Positions 49,301-62,330 of a stretch of DNA of 64,000 nt are shown here, in pieces. The translations under genes and the position numbers were made by a program. The notes beneath the pieces are model-generated. The model did not search any database, was not told the origin of the DNA, and saw only the letters and a list, made by a program, of their open reading frames with translations. This DNA is from Apoderus coryli (taxonomy: Eukaryota > Arthropoda > Insecta > Coleoptera > Attelabidae): positions 18,563,682 through 18,627,681 of the forward strand of contig OU452207.1 in assembly GCA_911728435.2 (NCBI GenBank). The letters are read 5' to 3'. Each line of letters starts with the position of its first letter. The stretch's first letter is position 1.

Positions 49301-50018
49301 TTCGAAATGGCTTTTTTATGCTTATTCTAATTTCTTTTTACTAATAAAATTTAGTTTTAAATTCTTAGAGAGAAAACAGCTTTTTGGTAGACACTTTACT
49401 TTTTAAATATAAATAACACAATTTCTTAATTAAACGCTCTAATTCGTTCTTAGTTGCTTTTTTATGCTTATTCTAATTTCTTTTTACTAATAAAATTTAG
49501 TTTTAAATTCTTAAAGAGAAAACAGCTTTTTTGTAGACATTTTACTTTTTAAATCTAAATAACACGATTTCTTAACTAAACGCTCTAATTCGTTCGAAAT
49601 GGCTTTTTTATGCTTATTCTAATTTCTTTTTACCAATAAAATTTAGTTTTAAATTCTTAGAGAGAAAACAGCTTTTTGGTAGACACTTTACTTTTTAAAT
49701 ATAAATAACACAATTTCTTAATTAAACGCTCTAATTCGTTCTTAGTTGCTTTTTTATGCTTATTCTAATTTCTTTTTACTAATAAAATTTAGTTTTAAAT
49801 TCTTAAAGAGAAAACAGCTTTTTTGTAGACATTTTACTTTTTAAATCTAAATAACACGATTTCTTAACTAAACGCTCTAATTCGTTCGAAATGGCTTTTT
49901 TATGCTTATTCTAATTTCTTTTTACTAATAAAATTTAGTTTTAAATTCTTAAAGAGAAAACAGTTTTTAGGTAGAAACTTTACTTTTTAAATCTAAATAA
50001 CACAATTTCTTAATTAAA
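48852..50018 (+). repeat. 8-monomer tandem duplication (1,167 bp), left unit
   Basis: The order is G-A2-B-H-J-H-J-H. The next unit starts at 50,019 with the same order. Private variants AGACATTTTAC, ACACGATTTC, TACCAATAAAATTTAG (49,631 and 50,798) and CAGTTTTTAGG repeat at +1,167 bp. The H-J pairs inside form a two-monomer (292-bp) repeat. Confidence 0.88.
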
Positions 50019-51185
50019 CGCTATAATTCGTTCTTAATTGCTTTTTTATGCTTATTCTAATTTCTTTTTACTAATAAAATTTAGTTTTAAATTCTAAGAG
50101 AGAAAACAGCTTTTAGGTAGAACTTTACTTTTTAAATATAAATAACACAATTTTTTAAATAAACGCTCTAATTCGTTCTAAATTGCTTTTTTATGCTTAT
50201 TCTAATTTCTTTTTACTAATAAAATATAGTTTTAAATTCTTAGAGGGAAAACAGCTTTTTGGTACACACTTTACTTTTTAAATCTAAAAAACACAATTTT
50301 TTAAATAAACGCTGTAATTAGTTCTAAATTGCTTTTTTATGCTTAATCTAATTTCTTTTTACTAATAAAATTTAGTTTTAAATTCTTAGAGGGAAAACAG
50401 CTTTTTGGTACACACTTTACTTTTTAAATCTAAATAACACAAATTCTTAACTAAACGCTCTAATTCGTTCGAAATGGCTTTTTTATGCTTATTCTAATTT
50501 CTTTTTACTAATAAAATTTGGTTTTAAATTCTTAGAGAGAAAACAGCTTTTTGGTAGACACTTTACTTTTTAAATATAAATAACACAATTTCTTAATTAA
50601 ACGCTCTAATTCGTTCTTAGTTGCTTTTTTATGCTTATTCTAATTTCTTTTTACTAATAAAATTTAGTTTTAAATTCTTAAAGAGAAAACAGCTTTTTTG
50701 TAGACATTTTACTTTTTAAATCTAAATAACACGATTTCTTAACTAAACGCTCTAATTCGTTCGAAATGGCTTTTTTATGCTTATTCTAATTTCTTTTTAC
50801 CAATAAAATTTAGTTTTAAATTCTTAGAGAGAAAACAGCTTTTTGGTAGACACTTTACTTTTTAAATATAAATAACACAATTTCTTAATTAAACGCTCTA
50901 ATTCGTTCTTAGTTGCTTTTTTATGCTTATTCTAATTTCTTTTTACTAATAAAATTTAGTTTTAAATTCTTAAAGAGAAAACAGCTTTTTTGTAGACATT
51001 TTACTTTTTAAATCTAAATAACACGATTTCTTAACTAAACGCTCTAATTCGTTCGAAATGGCTTTTTTATGCTTATTCTAATTTCTTTTTACTAATAAAA
51101 TTTAGTTTTAAATTCTTAAAGAGAAAACAGTTTTTAGGTAGAAACTTTACTTTTTAAATATAAATAACACAATTTTTTAAATAAA
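50019..51185 (+). repeat. 8-monomer tandem duplication, right unit
   Basis: This is a second G-A2-B-H-J-H-J-H run, nearly identical to the left unit. One private change is AAAATTTGGTTTT near 50,519. The final H ends in a TTTTTTAAATAAA tail rather than TTTCTTAATTAAA and is followed by A-B at 51,186, so the right border lies in that last monomer. Confidence 0.88.
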
Positions 51186-52345
51186 CGCTCTAATTCGTTC
51201 TAAATTGCTTTTTATGCTTATTCTAATTTCTTTTTACTAATAAAATATAGTTTTAAATTCTTAGAGGGAAAACAGCCTTTTGGTACAAACTTTACTTTTT
51301 AAATCTAAATAACACAATTTTTTAAATAAACGCTGTAATTAGTTCTAAATTGCTTTTTTATGCTTAATCTAATTTCTTTTTACTAATAAAATTTAGTTTT
51401 AAATTCTTAGAGGGAAAACAGCTTTTTGGTACACACTTTACTTTTTAAATATAAATAACACCATTTTTTAAATAAACGCTCTAATTCGTTCGAAATTGAT
51501 TTATTATGCTTATTTGAATATCTTTTTACTAATAAAATTTAGTTTTAAATTCTTACAGAGAAAACAGCTTCTTGGTAGACACTTTACTTTTTAAATATAA
51601 ATAACACAATTTCTTAATTAAACGCTCTAATTCGTTCTTAATTGCTTTTTTATGCTTATTCCAATTTCTTTTTACTAATAAAATTTAGTTTTAAATTCTT
51701 AGAGAGAAAACAACTTTTTGGTAAACACTTTACTTTTTAAATATAAATAACACCATTTCTTAATTAAACGCTCTAATTCGTTATTAATTGCTTTTTTATG
51801 CTTATTCTAATTTCTTTTTACTAATAAAATTTAGTTTAAAATTCTTAAAGAGAAAACAGCTTTTTGGTAGACACTTTACTTTTTAAATCTAAATAACAAA
51901 ATTTCTGACCTAAACGCTCTAAATCGTTCTAAATTGCTTTTTTGTGCTTATTCTAATTTCTTTTTACTAATAAAATTTAGCTTTAAATTCTTAGAGAGAA
52001 AACAGCTTTTTGGTAGACACTTTACTTTTTAAATATAAATAACACAATTTCTTAATTAAACGCTCTAATTCGTTCTTAATTGCTTTTTTATGCTTATTCT
52101 AATTTCTTTTTACTAATAAAATTTAGTTTTAAATTCTAAGAGAGAAAACAGCTTTTTGGTAGACACTTTACTTTTTAAATATAAATAACACAATTTCTTA
52201 ATTAAACGCTCTAATTCGTTCTTAATTGCTTTTTTATGCTTATTCTAATTTCTTTTTACTAATAAAATTTAGTTTTAGGTTCTTAGAGAGAAAACAGCTT
52301 TTTGGTAGACACTTTACTTTTTAAATATAAATAACACAATTTCTT
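51186..52345 (+). repeat. Block repeated at +6,421 bp (and part at +9,631 bp)
   Basis: The order A-B-C-E-F-D-E-E matches 57,607-58,766. Rare variants pair: CTTACAGAG and GCTTCTTGG (51,552 and 57,973), TTATTTGAATATC, TTATTCCAATTTC and the D monomer (51,915 and 58,336). Differences include GGTACAAACTT, GGTAAACAC, TTAGCTTTAAA and GTTTTAGGTTC here. The similarity begins about 51,080 and breaks near 52,345, where copy 2 skips one F monomer. Confidence 0.82.
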
Positions 52346-52498
52346 AATTAAACGCTCTAATTCGTTATTAATTGCTTTTTTATGCTTATTCTAATTTCTT
52401 TTTACTAATAAAATTTAGTTTTAAATTCTAAGAGAGAAAACAGCTTTTTGGTACACACTTTACTTTTTAAATCTAAATAACACAATTTTTTAAATAAA

Positions 52499-53958
52499 CG
52501 CTGTAATTAGTTCTAAATTGCTTTTTTATGCTTAATCTAATTTCTTTTTACTAATAAAATTTAGTTTTAAATTCTTAGAGGGAAAACAGCTTTTTGGTAC
52601 ACACTTTACTTTTTAAATATAAATAACACCATTTTTTAAATAAACGCTCTAATTCGTTCGAAATTGCTTTATTATGCTTATTCAAATATTTTTTTTTTAC
52701 TAATAAAATTTAGTTTTAAATTCTTAGAGAGAAAACAGCTTTTTGGTAGACACTTTACTTTTTAAATATAAATAACACAATTTCTTAATTAAACGCTCTA
52801 ATTCGTTCTTAATTGCTTTTTTATGCTTATTCTAATTTCTTTTTACTAATAAAATTTAGTTTTAAATTCTTAGAGAGAAAACAACTTTTTGGTAGACACT
52901 TTACTTTTTAAATATAAATAACACTATTTCTTAATTAAACGCTCTAATTCGTTATTAATTGCTTTTTTATGCTTATTCTAATTTCTTTTTACTAATAAAA
53001 TTTAGTTTTAAATTCTTAAAGAGAAAACAGCTTTTTGGTAGACACTTTACTTTTTAAATCTAAATAACACAATTTCTTAATTAAACGCTATAATTCGTTC
53101 TTAATTGCTTTTTTATGCTTATTCTAATTTCTTTTTACTAATAAAATTTAGTTTTAAATTCTAAGAGAGAAAACAGCTTTTAGGTAGAACTTCACTTTTT
53201 AAATATAAATAACACAATTTTTTAAATAAACGCTGTAATTAGTTCTAAATTGCTTTTTTATGCTTAATCTAATTTCTTTTTACTAATAAAATTTAGTTTT
53301 AAATTCTTAGAGGGAAAACAGCTTTTTGGTACACACTTTACTTTTTAAATATAAATAACACCATTTTTTAAATAAACGCTCTAATTCGTTCGAAATTGCT
53401 TTATTATGCTTATTCGAATATCTTTTTACTAATAAAATTTAGTTTTAAATTCTTAGAGAGAAAACAGCTTTTTGGTAGACACTTTACTTTTTAAATATAA
53501 ATAACACAATTTCTTAATTAAACGCTCTAATTCGTTCTGAATTGCTTTTTTATGCTTATTCTAATTTCTTTTTACTAATAAAATTTAGTTTTAAATTCTT
53601 AGAGAGAAAACAACTTTTTGGTAGACACTTTACTTTTTAAATATAAATAACACTATTTCTTAATTAAACGCTCTAATTCGTTATTAATTGCTTTTTTATG
53701 CTTATTCTAATTTCTTTTTACTAATAAAATTTAGTTTTAAATTCTTAAAGAGAAAACAGCTTTTTGGTAGACACTTTACTTTTTAAATCTAAATAACACA
53801 ATTTCTTAATTAAACGCTATAATTCGTTCTTAATTGCTTTTTTATGCTTATTCTAATTTCTTTTTACTAATAAAATTTAGTTTTAAATTCTAAGAGAGAA
53901 AACAGCTTTTAGGTAGAACTTCACTTTTTAAATATAAATAACACAATTTTTTAAATAA
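52499..53958 (+). repeat. 5-monomer tandem duplication B-C-E-F-G (~732 bp)
   Basis: B monomers at 52,499 and 53,231 each begin a B-C-E-F-G run. F monomers preceded by ACACTATTTC recur at 52,921 and 53,650 (729 bp). The left unit is 3 bp longer because of an enlarged T run in its C monomer. After the second run the order goes A2-B-C. Confidence 0.8.
52645..52793 (+). repeat. 149-bp C monomer with expanded T run
   Basis: TTCGAATATC plus five T is replaced by TTCAAATA followed by a run of about twelve T before ACTAATAAAA. The change adds three bases, destroys the second TTCGAA (CpG to CpA) and makes this the longest monomer I found. The equivalent monomers at 53,377 and 58,920 are normal, so it is a private event. 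Confidence 0.85.
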
Positions 53959-54129
53959 ACGCTCTAATTCGTTCTAAATTGCTTTTTTATGCTTATTCTA
54001 ATTTCTTTTTACTAATAAAATATAGTTTTAAATTCTTAGAGGGAAAACAGCTTTTTGGTACACACTTTACTTTTTAAATCTAAATAACACAATTTTTTAA
54101 ATAAACGCTGTAATTAGTTCTAAATTGCT

Positions 54130-57100
54130 TTTTTATGCTTAATCTAATTTCTTTTTACTAATAAAATTTAGTTTTAAATTCTTAGAGGGAAAACAGCTTT
54201 TTGGTACACACTTTACTTTTTAAATATAAATAACACCATTTTTTAAATAAACGCTCTAATTCGTTCGAAATTGCTTTCTTATGCTTATTCGAATATCTTT
54301 TTACTAATAAAATTTAGTTTTAAATTCTTAGAGAGAAAACAGCTTTTTGGTAGACACTTTACTTTTTAAATATAAATAACACAATTTCTTAATTAAACGC
54401 TCTAATTCGTTCTTAATTGCTTTTTTATGCTTATTCTAATTTCTGTTTACTAATAAAATTTAGTTTTAAATTCTTAGAGAGAAAACAACTTTTTGGTAGA
54501 CACTTTACTTTTTAAATATAAATAACACAATTTCTTAATTAAACGCTCTAATTCGTTCTTAATTGCTTTTTTATGCTTATTCTAATTTCTTTTTACTAAT
54601 AAAATTTAGTTTTAAATTCTAAGAGAGAAAACAGCTTTTTGGTAGACACTTTACTTTTTAAATATAAATAACACAATTTCTTAATTAAACGCTCTAATTC
54701 GTTCTTAATTGCTTTTTTATGCTTATTCTAATTTCTTTTTACTAATAAAATTTAGTTTTAAATTCTTAGAGAGAAAACAACTTTTTGGTAGACACTTTAC
54801 TTTTTAAATATAAATAACACCATTTTTTAAATAAACGCTCTAATTCGTTCGAAATTGCTTTATTATGCTTATTCGAATATCTTTTTACTAATAAAATTTT
54901 GTTTTAAATTCTTAGAGAGAAAACAGCTTTTTGGTAGACACTTTACTTTTTAAATATAAATAAGACAATTTCTTAATTAAACGCTCTAATTCGTTCTTAA
55001 TTGCTTTTTTATGCTTATTCTAATTTCTTTTTACTAATAAAATTTAGTTTTAAATTCTAAGAGAGAAAACAGCTTTTTGGTAGAAACTTTACTTTTTAAA
55101 TATAAATAACACAATGTCTTAATTAAACGCTATAATTCGTTCTTAATTGCTTTTTTATGCTTATTCTAATTTCTTTTTACTAATAAAATTTAGTTTTAAA
55201 TTCTAAGAGAGAAAACAGCTTTTAGGTAGAACTTTACTTTTTAAATATAAATAACACAATTTTTTAAATAAACGCTCTAATTCGTTCTAAATTGCTTTTT
55301 TATGCTTATTCTAATTTCTTTTTACTAATAAAATTTAGTTTTAAATTCTAAGAGAGAAAACAGCTTTTAGGTAGAACTTTACTTTTTAAATATAAATAAC
55401 ACAATTTTTTAAATAAACGCTCTAATTCGTTCTAAATTGCTTTTTTATGCTTATTCTAATTTCTTTTTACTAATAAAATTTAGTTTCAAATTCTTAAAGA
55501 GAAAACAGCTTTTTGGTAGACACTTTACTTTTTAAATCTAAATAACAAAATTTCTGACCTAAACGCTCTAAATCGTTCTAAATTGCTTTTTTGTGCTTAT
55601 TCTAATTTCTTTTTACTAATAAGATTTAGTTTTAAATTCTTAGAGAGAAAACAGCTTTTTGGTAGACACGTTACTTTATAAATATAAATAACACAATTTT
55701 TTAATTAAACGCTCTAATTCGTTCTTAATTGCTTTTTTATGCTTATTCTAATATCTTTTTACTAATAAAATTTAGTTTTAAATTCTAAGAGAGAAAACAG
55801 CTTTTAGGTAGAAACTTTACTTTTTAAATATAAATAACACAATTTTTTAATTAAACGCTCTAATTCGTTCTTAATTGCTTTTTTATGCTTATTCTAATAT
55901 CTTTTTACTAATAAAATTTAGTTTTAAATTCTTAGAGAGAAAACAGCTTTTTGGTAGACACTTTACTTTTTAAATATAAATAACACAATTTCTTAATTAA
56001 ACGCTCTAATTCGTTCTTAATTGCTTTTTTATGCTTATTCTAATTTCTTTTTACTAATAAAATTTAGTTTTAAGTTCTTAGAGAGAAAACAGCTTTTTGG
56101 TAGACACTTTACTTTTTAAATATAAATAACACAATTTCTTAATTAAACGCTCTAATTCGTTCTAAATTGTTTTTTTGTGCTTATTCTAATTTCTTTTTAC
56201 TAATAAAATTTAGTTTTAAATTCTTAGAGAGAAAACAGCTTTTTGGTAGACACTTTACTTTTTAAATATAAATAACACAATTTCTTAATTAAACGCTCTA
56301 ATTCGTTCTTAATTGCTTTTTTATGCTTATTCTAATTTCTTTTTACTAATAAAATTTAGTTTTAAATTCTAAGAGAGAAAACAGCTTTTTGGTAGAAACT
56401 TTACTTTTTAAATCTAAATAACACAATGTCTTAATTAAACGCTATAATTCGTTCTTAATTGCTTTTTTATGCTTATTCTAATTTCTTTTTACTAATAAAA
56501 TTTAGTTTTAAATTCTTAGAGAGAAAACAGCTTTTTGGTAGACACTTTACTTTTTAAATATAAATAACACAATTTCTTAATTAAACGCTCTCATTCGTTC
56601 TTAATTGCTTTTTTATGCTTATTCTAATTTCTTTTTACTAATAAAATTTAGTTTTAAATTCTAAGAGAGAAAACAGCTTTTTGGTAGACACTTTACTTTT
56701 TAAATATAAATAACACAATTTCTTAATTAAACGCTCTAATTCGTTTTTAATTGCTTTTTTATGCTTATTCTAATTTCTTTTTACTAATAAAATTTAGTTT
56801 TAAGTTCTTAGAGAGAAAACAGCTTTTTGGTAGAAACTTTACTTTTTAAATCTAAATAACACAATTTCTTAATTAAACGCTATAATTCGTTCTTAATTGC
56901 TTTTTTATGCTTATTCTAATTTCTTTTTACTAATAAAATTTAGTTTTAAATTCTAAGAGAGAAAACAGCTTTTAGGTAGAACTTTACTTTTTAAATATAA
57001 ATAACACAATTTTTTAAATAAACGCTCTAATTCGTTCTAAATTGCTTTTTTATGCTTATTCTAATTTCTTTTTACTAATAAAATATAGTTTTAAATTCTT

Positions 57101-57310
57101 AGAGGGAAAACAGCTTTTTGGTACACACTTTACTTTTTAAATCTAAAAAACACAATTTTTTAAATAAACGCTGTAATTAGTTCTAAATTGCTTTTTTATG
57201 CTTAATCTAATTTCTTTTTACTAATAAAATTTAGTTTTAAATTCTTAGAGGGAAAACAGCTTTTTGGTACACACTTTACTTTTTAAATCTAAATAACACA
57301 AATTCTTAAC
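54130..57310 (+). repeat. HOR-3 duplicated block, copy 2
   Basis: This block matches 46,391-49,300. It has an additional G/A2-like monomer near 55,230-55,470 before the D at 55,564 and another extra monomer near 55,700-55,900, where TTCTAATATC occurs twice. The ACACGTTACTTTAT variant, typical of the 20,685-31,355 region, appears once near 55,670. The shared G-A2-B-H cassette at its end starts at 56,878. Confidence 0.78.
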
Positions 57311-60300
57311 TAAACGCTCTAATTCGTTCGAAATGGCTTTTTTATGCTTATTCTAATTTCTTTTTACCAATAAAATCTAGTTTTCAATTCTTAGAGAGAA
57401 AACAGCTTTTTGGTAGACACTTTACTTTTTAAATATAAATAACACAATTTTTTAATTAAACGGTCTAATTCGTTCTTAATTGCTTTTTTATGCCTATTCT
57501 AATTTCTTTTTACTAATAAAATTTAGTTTTAAATTCTTAAAGAGAAAACAGTTTTTAGGTAGAAACTTTACTTTTTAAATATAAATAACACAATTTTTTA
57601 AATAAACGCTCTAATTCGTTCTAAATTGCTTTTTATGCTTATTCTAATTTCTTTTTACTAATAAAATATAGTTTTAAATTCTTAGAGGGAAAACAGCCTT
57701 TTGGTACACACTTTACTTTTTAAATCTAAATAACACAATTTTTTAAATAAACGCTGTAATTAGTTCTAAATTGCTTTTTTATGCTTAATCTAATTTCTTT
57801 TTACTAATAAAATTTAGTTTTAAATTCTTAGAGGGAAAACAGCTTTTTGGTACACACTTTACTTTTTAAATATAAATAACACCATTTTTTAAATAAACGC
57901 TCTAATTCGTTCGAAATTGATTTATTATGCTTATTTGAATATCTTTTTACTAATAAAATTTAGTTTTAAATTCTTACAGAGAAAACAGCTTCTTGGTAGA
58001 CACTTTACTTTTTAAATATAAATAACACAATTTCTTAATTAAACGCTCTAATTCGTTCTTAATTGCTTTTTTATGCTTATTCCAATTTCTTTTTACTAAT
58101 AAAATTTAGTTTTAAATTCTTAGAGAGAAAACAACTTTTTGGTAGACACTTTACTTTTTAAATATAAATAACACCATTTCTTAATTAAACGCTCTAATTC
58201 GTTATTAATTGCTTTTTTATGCTTATTCTAATTTCTTTTTACTAATAAAATTTAGTTTAAAATTCTTAAAGAGAAAACAGCTTTTTGGTAGACACTTTAC
58301 TTTTTAAATCTAAATAACAAAATTTCTGACCTAAACGCTCTAAATCGTTCTAAATTGCTTTTTTGTGCTTATTCTAATTTCTTTTTACTAATAAAATTTA
58401 GTTTTAAATTCTTAGAGAGAAAACAGCTTTTTGGTAGACACTTTACTTTTTAAATATAAATAACACAATTTCTTAATTAAACGCTCTAATTCGTTGTTAA
58501 TTGCTTTTTTATGCTTATTCTAATTTCTTTTTACTAATAAAATTTAGTTTTAAATTCTAAGAGAGAAAACAGCTTTTTGGTAGACACTTTACTTTTTAAA
58601 TATAAATAACACAATTTCTTAATTAAACGCTCTAATTCGTTCTTAATTGCTTTTTTATGCTTATTCTAATTTCTTTTTACTAATAAAATTTAGTTTTAAG
58701 TTCTTAGAGAGAAAACAGCTTTTTGGTAGACACTTTACTTTTTAAATATAAATAACACAATTTGTTAATTAAACGCTGTAATTAGTTCTAAATTGCTTTT
58801 TTATGCTTAATCTAATTTCTTTTTACTAATAAAATTTAGTTTTAAATTCTTAGAGGGAAAACAGCTTTTTGGTACACACTTTACTTTTTAAATATAAATA
58901 ACACCATTTTTTAAATAAACGCTCTAATTCGTTCGAAATTGCTTTATTATGCTTATTCGAATATCTTTTTACTAATAAAATTTAGTTTTAAATTCTTAGA
59001 GAGAAAACAGCTTTTTGGTAGACACTTTACTTTTTAAATATAAATAACACAATTTCTTAATTAAACGCTCTAATTCGTTCTTAATTGCTTTTTTATGCTT
59101 ATTCTAATTTCTTTTTACTAATAAAATTTAGTTTTAAATTCTTAGAGAGAAAACAACTTTTTGGTAGACACTTTACTTTTTAAATATAAATAACACTATT
59201 TCTTAATTAAACGCTCTAATTCGTTATTAATTGCTTTTTTATGCTTATTCTATTTTCTTTTTACTAATAAAATTTAGTTTTAAATTCTTAAAGAGAAAAC
59301 AGCTTTTTGGTAGACACTTTACTTTTTAAATCTAAATAACACAATTTCTTAATTAAACGCTATAATTCGTTCTTAATTGCTTTTTTATGCTTATTCTAAT
59401 TTCTTTTTACTAATAAAATTTAGTTTTAAATTCTAAGAGAGAAAACAGCTTTTAGGTTGAACTTCACTTTTTAAATATAAATAACACATTTTTTTAAATA
59501 AACGCTCTAATTCGTTCTAAATTGCTTTTTTATGCTTATTCTAATTTCTTTTTACTAATAAAATATAGTTTTAAATTCTTAGAGGGAAAACAGCTTTTTG
59601 GTACACACTTTACTTTTTAAATCTAAATAACACAATTTTTTAAATAAACGCTGTAATTAGTTCTAAATTGCTTTTTTATGCTTAATCTAATTTCTTTTTA
59701 CTAATAAAATTTAGTTTTAAATTCTTAGAGGGAAAACAGCTTTTTGGTACACACTTTACTTTTTAAATATAAATAACACCATTTTTTAAATAAACGCTCT
59801 AATTCGTTCGAAATTGCTTTATTATGCTTATTCGAATATCTTTTTACTAATAAAATTTAGTTTTAAATTCTTAGAGAGAAAACAGCTTTTTGGTAGACAC
59901 TTTACTTTTTAAATATAAATAACACAATTTCTTAATTAAACGCTCTAATTCGTTCTTAATTGCTTTTTTATGCTTATTCTAATTTCTTTTTACTAATAAA
60001 ATTTAGTTTTAAATTCTTAGAGAGAAAACAACTTTTTGGTAGACACTTAACTTTTTAAATATAAATAACACCATTTCTTAATTAAACGCTCTAATTCGTT
60101 ATTAATTGCTTTTTTATGCTTATTCTAATTTCTTTTTACTAATAAAATTTAGTTTTAAATTCTTAAAGAAAAAACAGCTTTTTGGTAGACACTTTACTTT
60201 TTAAATCTAAATAACAAAATTTCTGACCTAAACGCTCTAATTCGTTCGAAATGGCTTTTTTATGCTTATTCTAATTTCTTTTTACTAATAAAATTTAGTT

Positions 60301-60520
60301 TTAAATTCTTAGAGAGAAAACAGCTTTTTGGTAGACACTTTACTTTTTAAATATAAATAACACAATTTCTTAATTAAACGCTCTAATTCGTTCTTAGTTG
60401 CTTTTTTATGCTTATTCTAATTTCTTTTTACTAATAAAATTTAGTTTTAAATTCTTAAAGAGAAAACAGCTTTTTTGTAGACATTTTACTTTTTAAATCT
60501 AAATAACACGATTTCTTAAC
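57311..60520 (+). repeat. 3,210-bp tandem unit, left copy (22 monomers)
   Basis: Rare variants recur at exactly +3,210 bp: TTTTTACCAATAAAATCTAG (57,361 and 60,571), AACGGTCTAATTCG (about 57,459 and 60,669), CTTACAGAG (57,973 and 61,183), D (58,336 and 61,546), TTCGTTGTTAAT (58,491 and 61,701) and TTTGTTAATTAAAC (58,761 and 61,971). High similarity holds from about 57,311 to 59,120; the rest of this unit (B-C-E-F-G-A2-B-C-E-F-H-J) is matched more weakly on the right. Confidence 0.87.
60087..60378 (+). repeat. Junction pair: D-type tail followed by H-type head
   Basis: The F monomer at 60,087 ends in the GACCTAAA tail that elsewhere introduces a D head. The next monomer (60,233) instead begins CTCTAATTCGTTCGAAATGG, an H head. 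This is the only H that I saw after that tail. It marks a junction between a D-context and an H-J context, consistent with exchange near the monomer boundary. Confidence 0.82.
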
Positions 60521-62330
60521 TAAACGCTCTAATTCGTTCGAAATGGCTTTTTTATGCTTATTCTAATTTCTTTTTACCAATAAAATCTAGTTTTCAATTC
60601 TTAGAGAGAAAACAGCTTTTTGGTAGACACTTTACTTTTTAAATATAAATAACACAATTTTTTAATTAAACGGTCTAATTCGTTCTTAATTGCTTTTTTA
60701 TGCCTATTCTAATTTCTTTTTACTAATAAAATTTAGTTTTAAATTCTTAAAGAGAAAACAGTTTTTAGGTAGAAACTTTACTTTTTAAATATAAATAACA
60801 CAATTTTTTAAATAAACGCTCTAATTCGTTCTAAATTGCTTTTTATGCTTATTCTAATTTCTTTTTACTAATAAAATATAGTTTTAAATTCTTAGAGGGA
60901 AAACAGCCTTTTGGTACACACTTTACTTTTTAAATCTAAATAACACAATTTTTTAAATAAACGCTGTAATTAGTTCTAAATTGCTTTTTTATGCTTAATC
61001 TAATTTCTTTTTACTAATAAAATTTAGTTTTAAATTCTTAGAGGGAAAACAGCTTTTTGGTACACACTTTACTTTTTAAATATAAATAACACCATTTTTT
61101 AAATAAACGCTCTAATTCGTTCGAAATTGATTTATTATGCTTATTTGAATATCTTTTTACTAATAAAATTTAGTTTTAAATTCTTACAGAGAAAACAGCT
61201 TCTTGGTAGACACTTTACTTTTTAAATATAAATAACACAATTTCTTAATTAAACGCTCTAATTCGTTCTTAATTGCTTTTTTATGCTTATTCCAATTTCT
61301 TTTTACTAATAAAATTTAGTTTTAAATTCTTAGAGAGAAAACAACTTTTTGGTAGACACTTTACTTTTTAAATATAAATAACACCATTTCTTAATTAAAC
61401 GCTCTAATTCGTTATTAATTGCTTTTTTATGCTTATTCTAATTTCTTTTTACTAATAAAATTTAGTTTAAAATTCTTAAAGAGAAAACAGCTTTTTGGTA
61501 GACACTTTACTTTTTAAATCTAAATAACAAAATTTCTGACCTAAACGCTCTAAATCGTTCTAAATTGCTTTTTTGTGCTTATTCTAATTTCTTTTTACTA
61601 ATAAAATTTAGTTTTAAATTCTTAGAGAGAAAACAGCTTTTTGGTAGACACTTTACTTTTTAAATATAAATAACACAATTTCTTAATTAAACGCTCTAAT
61701 TCGTTGTTAATTGCTTTTTTATGCTTATTCTAATTTCTTTTTACTAATAAAATTTAGTTTTAAATTCTAAGAGAGAAAACAGCTTTTTGGTAGACACTTT
61801 ACTTTTTAAATATAAATAACACAATTTCTTAATTAAACGCTCTAATTCGTTCTTAATTGCTTTTTTATGCTTATTCTAATTTCTTTTTACTAATAAAATT
61901 TAGTTTTAAGTTCTTAGAGAGAAAACAGCTTTTTGGTAGACACTTTACTTTTTAAATATAAATAACACAATTTGTTAATTAAACGCTGTAATTAGTTCTA
62001 AATTGCTTTTTTATGCTTAATCTAATTTCTTTTTACTAATAAAATTTAGTTTTAAATTCTTAGAGGGAAAACAGCTTTTTGGTACACACTTTACTTTTTA
62101 AATATAAATAACACCATTTTTTAAATAAACGCTCTAATTCGTTCGAAATTGCTTTATTATGCTTATTCGAATATCTTTTTACTAATAAAATTTAGTTTTA
62201 AATTCTTAGAGAGAAAACAGCTTTTTGGTAGACACTTTACTTTTTAAATATAAATAACACAATTTCTTAATTAAACGCTCTAATTCGTTCTTAATTGCTT
62301 TTTTATGCTTATTCTAATTTCTTTTTACTA
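60521..62330 (+). repeat. 3,210-bp tandem unit, right copy (matched part)
   Basis: This part matches 57,311-59,120 with almost no differences visible by eye. It begins within an H monomer, where the preceding tail differs (ACACGATTTCTTAAC here, ACACAAATTCTTAAC on the left). After about 62,330 the order continues E-E-E-E in place of F-G, so the second unit is cut or altered there. Confidence 0.86.
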
